Source: Erythrophleum ivorense
Taxonomy: Eukaryota; Streptophyta; Magnoliopsida; Fabales; Fabaceae
Reading direction: 5' to 3'
Length of the DNA: 64,000 nucleotides
NCBI GenBank assembly: GCA_026724425.1
Contig: JAIUCV010000076.1
Span: forward strand, 2,193,501 to 2,257,500
How positions within the stretch are numbered: the first letter of the stretch is position 1; each line of letters opens with the position of its first letter. The notes under the pieces were generated by a model. That model was not told the DNA's origin. It saw only the letters and a list, made by a program, of their open reading frames with translations, and searched no databases. Both the position numbers and the translations under genes were made by a program. This document shows positions 61,878 through 64,000 of this stretch, piece after piece.

Positions 61878-64000
61878 TCACTCCACAGCCTGCTTGTCGA
61901 ACCACTTTCCGAACTTCAGCTTCATCTTTGCCTCTGGCTCCCAAGTCTGCTCCTCTGTGCCACTACAGTCCCACAAGACTCTCAACAATGGCACCCTCTT
62001 GTTCCGCAGAACCTTGACTCTCCTCTCAATAATCCTCACAGGAACTGCCGGAACTGTCATATCTGGCTGGAGATCCTCTGGAATCTCAACCACAACCTCC
62101 TCTGAAGGACGCAAACACCTCCTCAACATAGAAACGTGAAACACCTTGTGAAAGGCGCTCATAATCGGTGGCAACTCCAACCGATAAGCCACTGGCCCAA
62201 CTCGCTCCACCACTGGAAACGGACCCATAAATCGCGGACTGAGCTTGTTCTCTGCTATGGACCTGTTAGGGCCCCTCAACATAGCCATCTTGAGATAAAC
62301 TCTATCTCCCACCTGAAACTCAAGCTCACGTCGCCGCCTATCTGCATAACTCCTCTGTCTATCCTGAGCCTCCTTCATGTTCAGCCTCAAGACACGAATC
62401 TTCTCCGTCGTCTCCTGAACAAAACTAGCTCCGAACATGCTGCGCTCCCCCACTTGGGTCCAGCATAAGGGTGTCCTACATGGCCTCCCATACAACGCCT
62501 CGTAAGGAGCCATGCCAATACTAGACTGAAAACTGTTGTTATAGGCAAACTCTGCCAAACACAGATGATCAGCCCAATGACCACCCCAATCCAGTACACA
62601 CATCCTAAGCAGATCCTCCAAGGTCTGAATAGTCCTCTCTGACTGCCCATCTGTCTGCGGATGATACGCTGTACTCATATGCACCTTAGTGCCCATCTCA
62701 GTCTGAAATGCCCTCCAAAACTCTGAAGCAAACCTCGGATCTCTATCCGACACAATACTGGCTGGCACTCCATGCAGCCTCACAATCTCTCGCACAAACT
62801 TCCTAGCCAAGACAGCCGCTCCATCTGTCTTCTTGATGGCCAAGAAATGTGCTGACTTGGTCAAGCGATCCACAATGACCCAAATAGCATCGAAAGTCCG
62901 TGAGATCGGCAATCCCATAACAAAATCCATAGTGATCATATCCCACTTCCACTCTGGAATGGGTAAACTCTGCAGAAGACCACTAGGCACCTGATGCTCT
63001 GCCTTGACCAAAGAACAAGTGTTGCACCTCGCAACCCAATCTGCCACATCCCTCTTCATCCCAACCCAATGATAATACCGTTTGAGGTCACGGTACATCT
63101 TGGTAGCACCCGGATGAATCGAAAACTTGCTCGAATGAGCCTCTCTCAAAACCTCATGCCTCAACTCCTCATCCTTAGGCACACAAACTCGCCCCCGAAC
63201 TAAGATAGTTCCATTCGAAGAGACCTGATACTCAGAATCAACCGCCTGCGAAGCATCAATCAAACCCTGATCACTCTGCTGCGCCACTCTGATCCTGCTG
63301 AGTAAGTCTGCCTGATCAGCTGCCTCTAAACCCAAAGGCTCCTCTGAAATAGCACAAAGACGCAATGTACTAATCTCGCTGACCAAAGCCTCAACGCCAC
63401 GCTCCCTATCTGAATCAACCCTCCGTCGACTCAAAGCATCTGCCACCAAATTGGCCTTGCCTGGATGATAAACAATATCCAGGTCATAGTCTGCCAGAAA
63501 CTCCACCCAACGCGTCTGTCTCGCATTCAGCAAAGGCTGAGTGAAAATATGCTGTAGACTCTTGTGATCTGTAAAGATCTGCACTCTACCACCATAAAGA
63601 TAAGACCTCCAAATCTTGAGTGCAAAAACCACTGCTCCCAACTCAACATCATGTGTAGGACGGTTGCGCTCACTGCCCTGCAACTGCCTTGAAGCATAGG
63701 CAATCACTCTGCCCTCCTGCATCAAAACACAACCAAGTCCAACACCTGAAGCATCTGTGTACACAACATATGGCTTCCCCGGGTCAGGTAATGCCAAAAC
63801 TGGTGTACTAGTCAACATCTCCTTGAGCTTCCCAAAGCTCTCCTCGCACTCCTGCGACCACACAAACGGCACATCCTTGCCAGTCAACCTCGTCATCGGC
63901 TGAGACATACTCGCAAACCCCTTGACGAACCTCCTGTAGTAGCCTGCTAAACCCAGAAAACTCCTGATCTCGGTAGCACTACTCGGTCTAGGCCAATCTC
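61878..64000 (-). CDS. G5 Pol, C-terminal part (end of RT to chromodomain)
   Basis: Open from the window edge to the stop at 61878, 707 codons, with no stop or frameshift. It enters in reverse transcriptase (SFLGLAGYYRRFVKGFASM), then RNase H (YTDASGVGLG), integrase HHCC (HPGATK to CNTCSLVKAEH), catalytic Asp (MDF), Asp (SDRDPRF) and Glu (GQSE), and the chromodomain-like end (VLWDCSGTEEQTWEP). Very similar to G4. An in-frame Met at 63908 is not the true start, since the frame is open upstream. Confidence 0.92.
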   Translation of the reverse strand, partial: DWPRPSSATEIRSFLGLAGYYRRFVKGFASMSQPMTRLTGKDVPFVWSQECEESFGKLKEMLTSTPVLALPDPGKPYVVYTDASGVGLGCVLMQEGRVIAYASRQLQGSERNRPTHDVELGAVVFALKIWRSYLYGGRVQIFTDHKSLQHIFTQPLLNARQTRWVEFLADYDLDIVYHPGKANLVADALSRRRVDSDRERGVEALVSEISTLRLCAISEEPLGLEAADQADLLSRIRVAQQSDQGLIDASQAVDSEYQVSSNGTILVRGRVCVPKDEELRHEVLREAHSSKFSIHPGATKMYRDLKRYYHWVGMKRDVADWVARCNTCSLVKAEHQVPSGLLQSLPIPEWKWDMITMDFVMGLPISRTFDAIWVIVDRLTKSAHFLAIKKTDGAAVLARKFVREIVRLHGVPASIVSDRDPRFASEFWRAFQTEMGTKVHMSTAYHPQTDGQSERTIQTLEDLLRMCVLDWGGHWADHLCLAEFAYNNSFQSSIGMAPYEALYGRPCRTPLCWTQVGERSMFGASFVQETTEKIRVLRLNMKEAQDRQRSYADRRRRELEFQVGDRVYLKMAMLRGPNRSIAENKLSPRFMGPFPVVERVGPVAYRLELPPIMSAFHKVFHVSMLRRCLRPSEEVVVEIPEDLQPDMTVPAVPVRIIERRVKVLRNKRVPLLRVLWDCSGTEEQTWEPEAKMKLKFGKWFDKQAVE

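Larger units (their letters stand above)
59937..64000 (-). mobile_element. Ty3/gypsy element G5 (subfamily B), cut by window edge
   Basis: 3' LTR 59937-61288 (1352 bp), polypurine tract next to it (61289-61302), 3' untranslated region, then pol on the minus strand to the window end. The left flank GACTC (59932-59936) would be the target duplication. gag and the 5' LTR lie outside. Confidence 0.93.

Overview
The window is plant nuclear DNA, almost certainly from a member of the Brassicaceae. It has introns with GT/AG borders, TATA boxes, an R2R3-MYB gene very close to the Arabidopsis anthocyanin regulators PAP1/PAP2, and plant transposon families throughout (CACTA, Ty3/gypsy, Ty1/copia, Cassandra and other TRIMs, a LINE, Emigrant-like MITEs). 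No prokaryotic gene organisation is present. Roughly four fifths of the window is transposon sequence, much of it nested, as in a heterochromatic or pericentromere-like region. The species cannot be fixed from this window.

Layout. 1-7751 is a transposon stack: a CACTA element (1-2035, minus) sits in a gypsy LTR (2036-2833, minus), next to a copia remnant (2834-6125, minus), next to another gypsy LTR (6126-7303, plus) that carries a complete Cassandra TRIM (6183-6984) with 5S-rRNA-like sequence in both LTRs. A second TRIM follows (about 7380-7751). 8066-9521 (minus) is an intact three-exon subgroup-6 R2R3-MYB gene with a TATA box and G-box. 10085-11898 is a broken callose-synthase-like fragment split by a solo gypsy LTR. 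14161-15845 holds MITE sequence split by a 5'-truncated LINE. 15846-18178 is LTR debris with an internally deleted CACTA. 18180-26001 (minus) is a long gypsy element (G1) with two nonsense codons in pol. 28949-30049 (minus) is a second, dead, MYB copy, with gypsy element G2 inserted 27 bp upstream of its start codon. G2 is cut at 34033 by a second CACTA (34033-about 37216). 37391-59711 is one copia element with identical 156-bp LTRs and a CAAGG target duplication, blown apart by two complete 8.3-8.4 kb gypsy insertions (G3 at 38102-46423 and G4 at 50861-59246). 59937-64000 is a fifth gypsy element (G5, minus), cut by the window edge.

The gypsy elements belong to one chromodomain-bearing (Tekay/Del-like) family with 1.12-1.35 kb LTRs. 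G4 appears intact: perfect target duplication, primer-binding site, polypurine tract and open gag and pol. In all four copies where the junction is visible, gag and pol are separated by a 102-114 bp segment with conserved GT/AG borders. Removing it joins gag to protease in frame at the same phase-1 position, while leaving it in ends Gag a few codons later. This looks like intron retention used to set the Gag to Gag-Pol ratio. The LTRs also carry a conserved candidate leader intron, a hairpin next to its acceptor, and several copies of a palindrome built on TGTCGnnCGACA.

Two MYB paralogues about 20 kb apart, one intact and one broken in three places, suggest a tandem anthocyanin-MYB cluster separated and eroded by transposon invasion.
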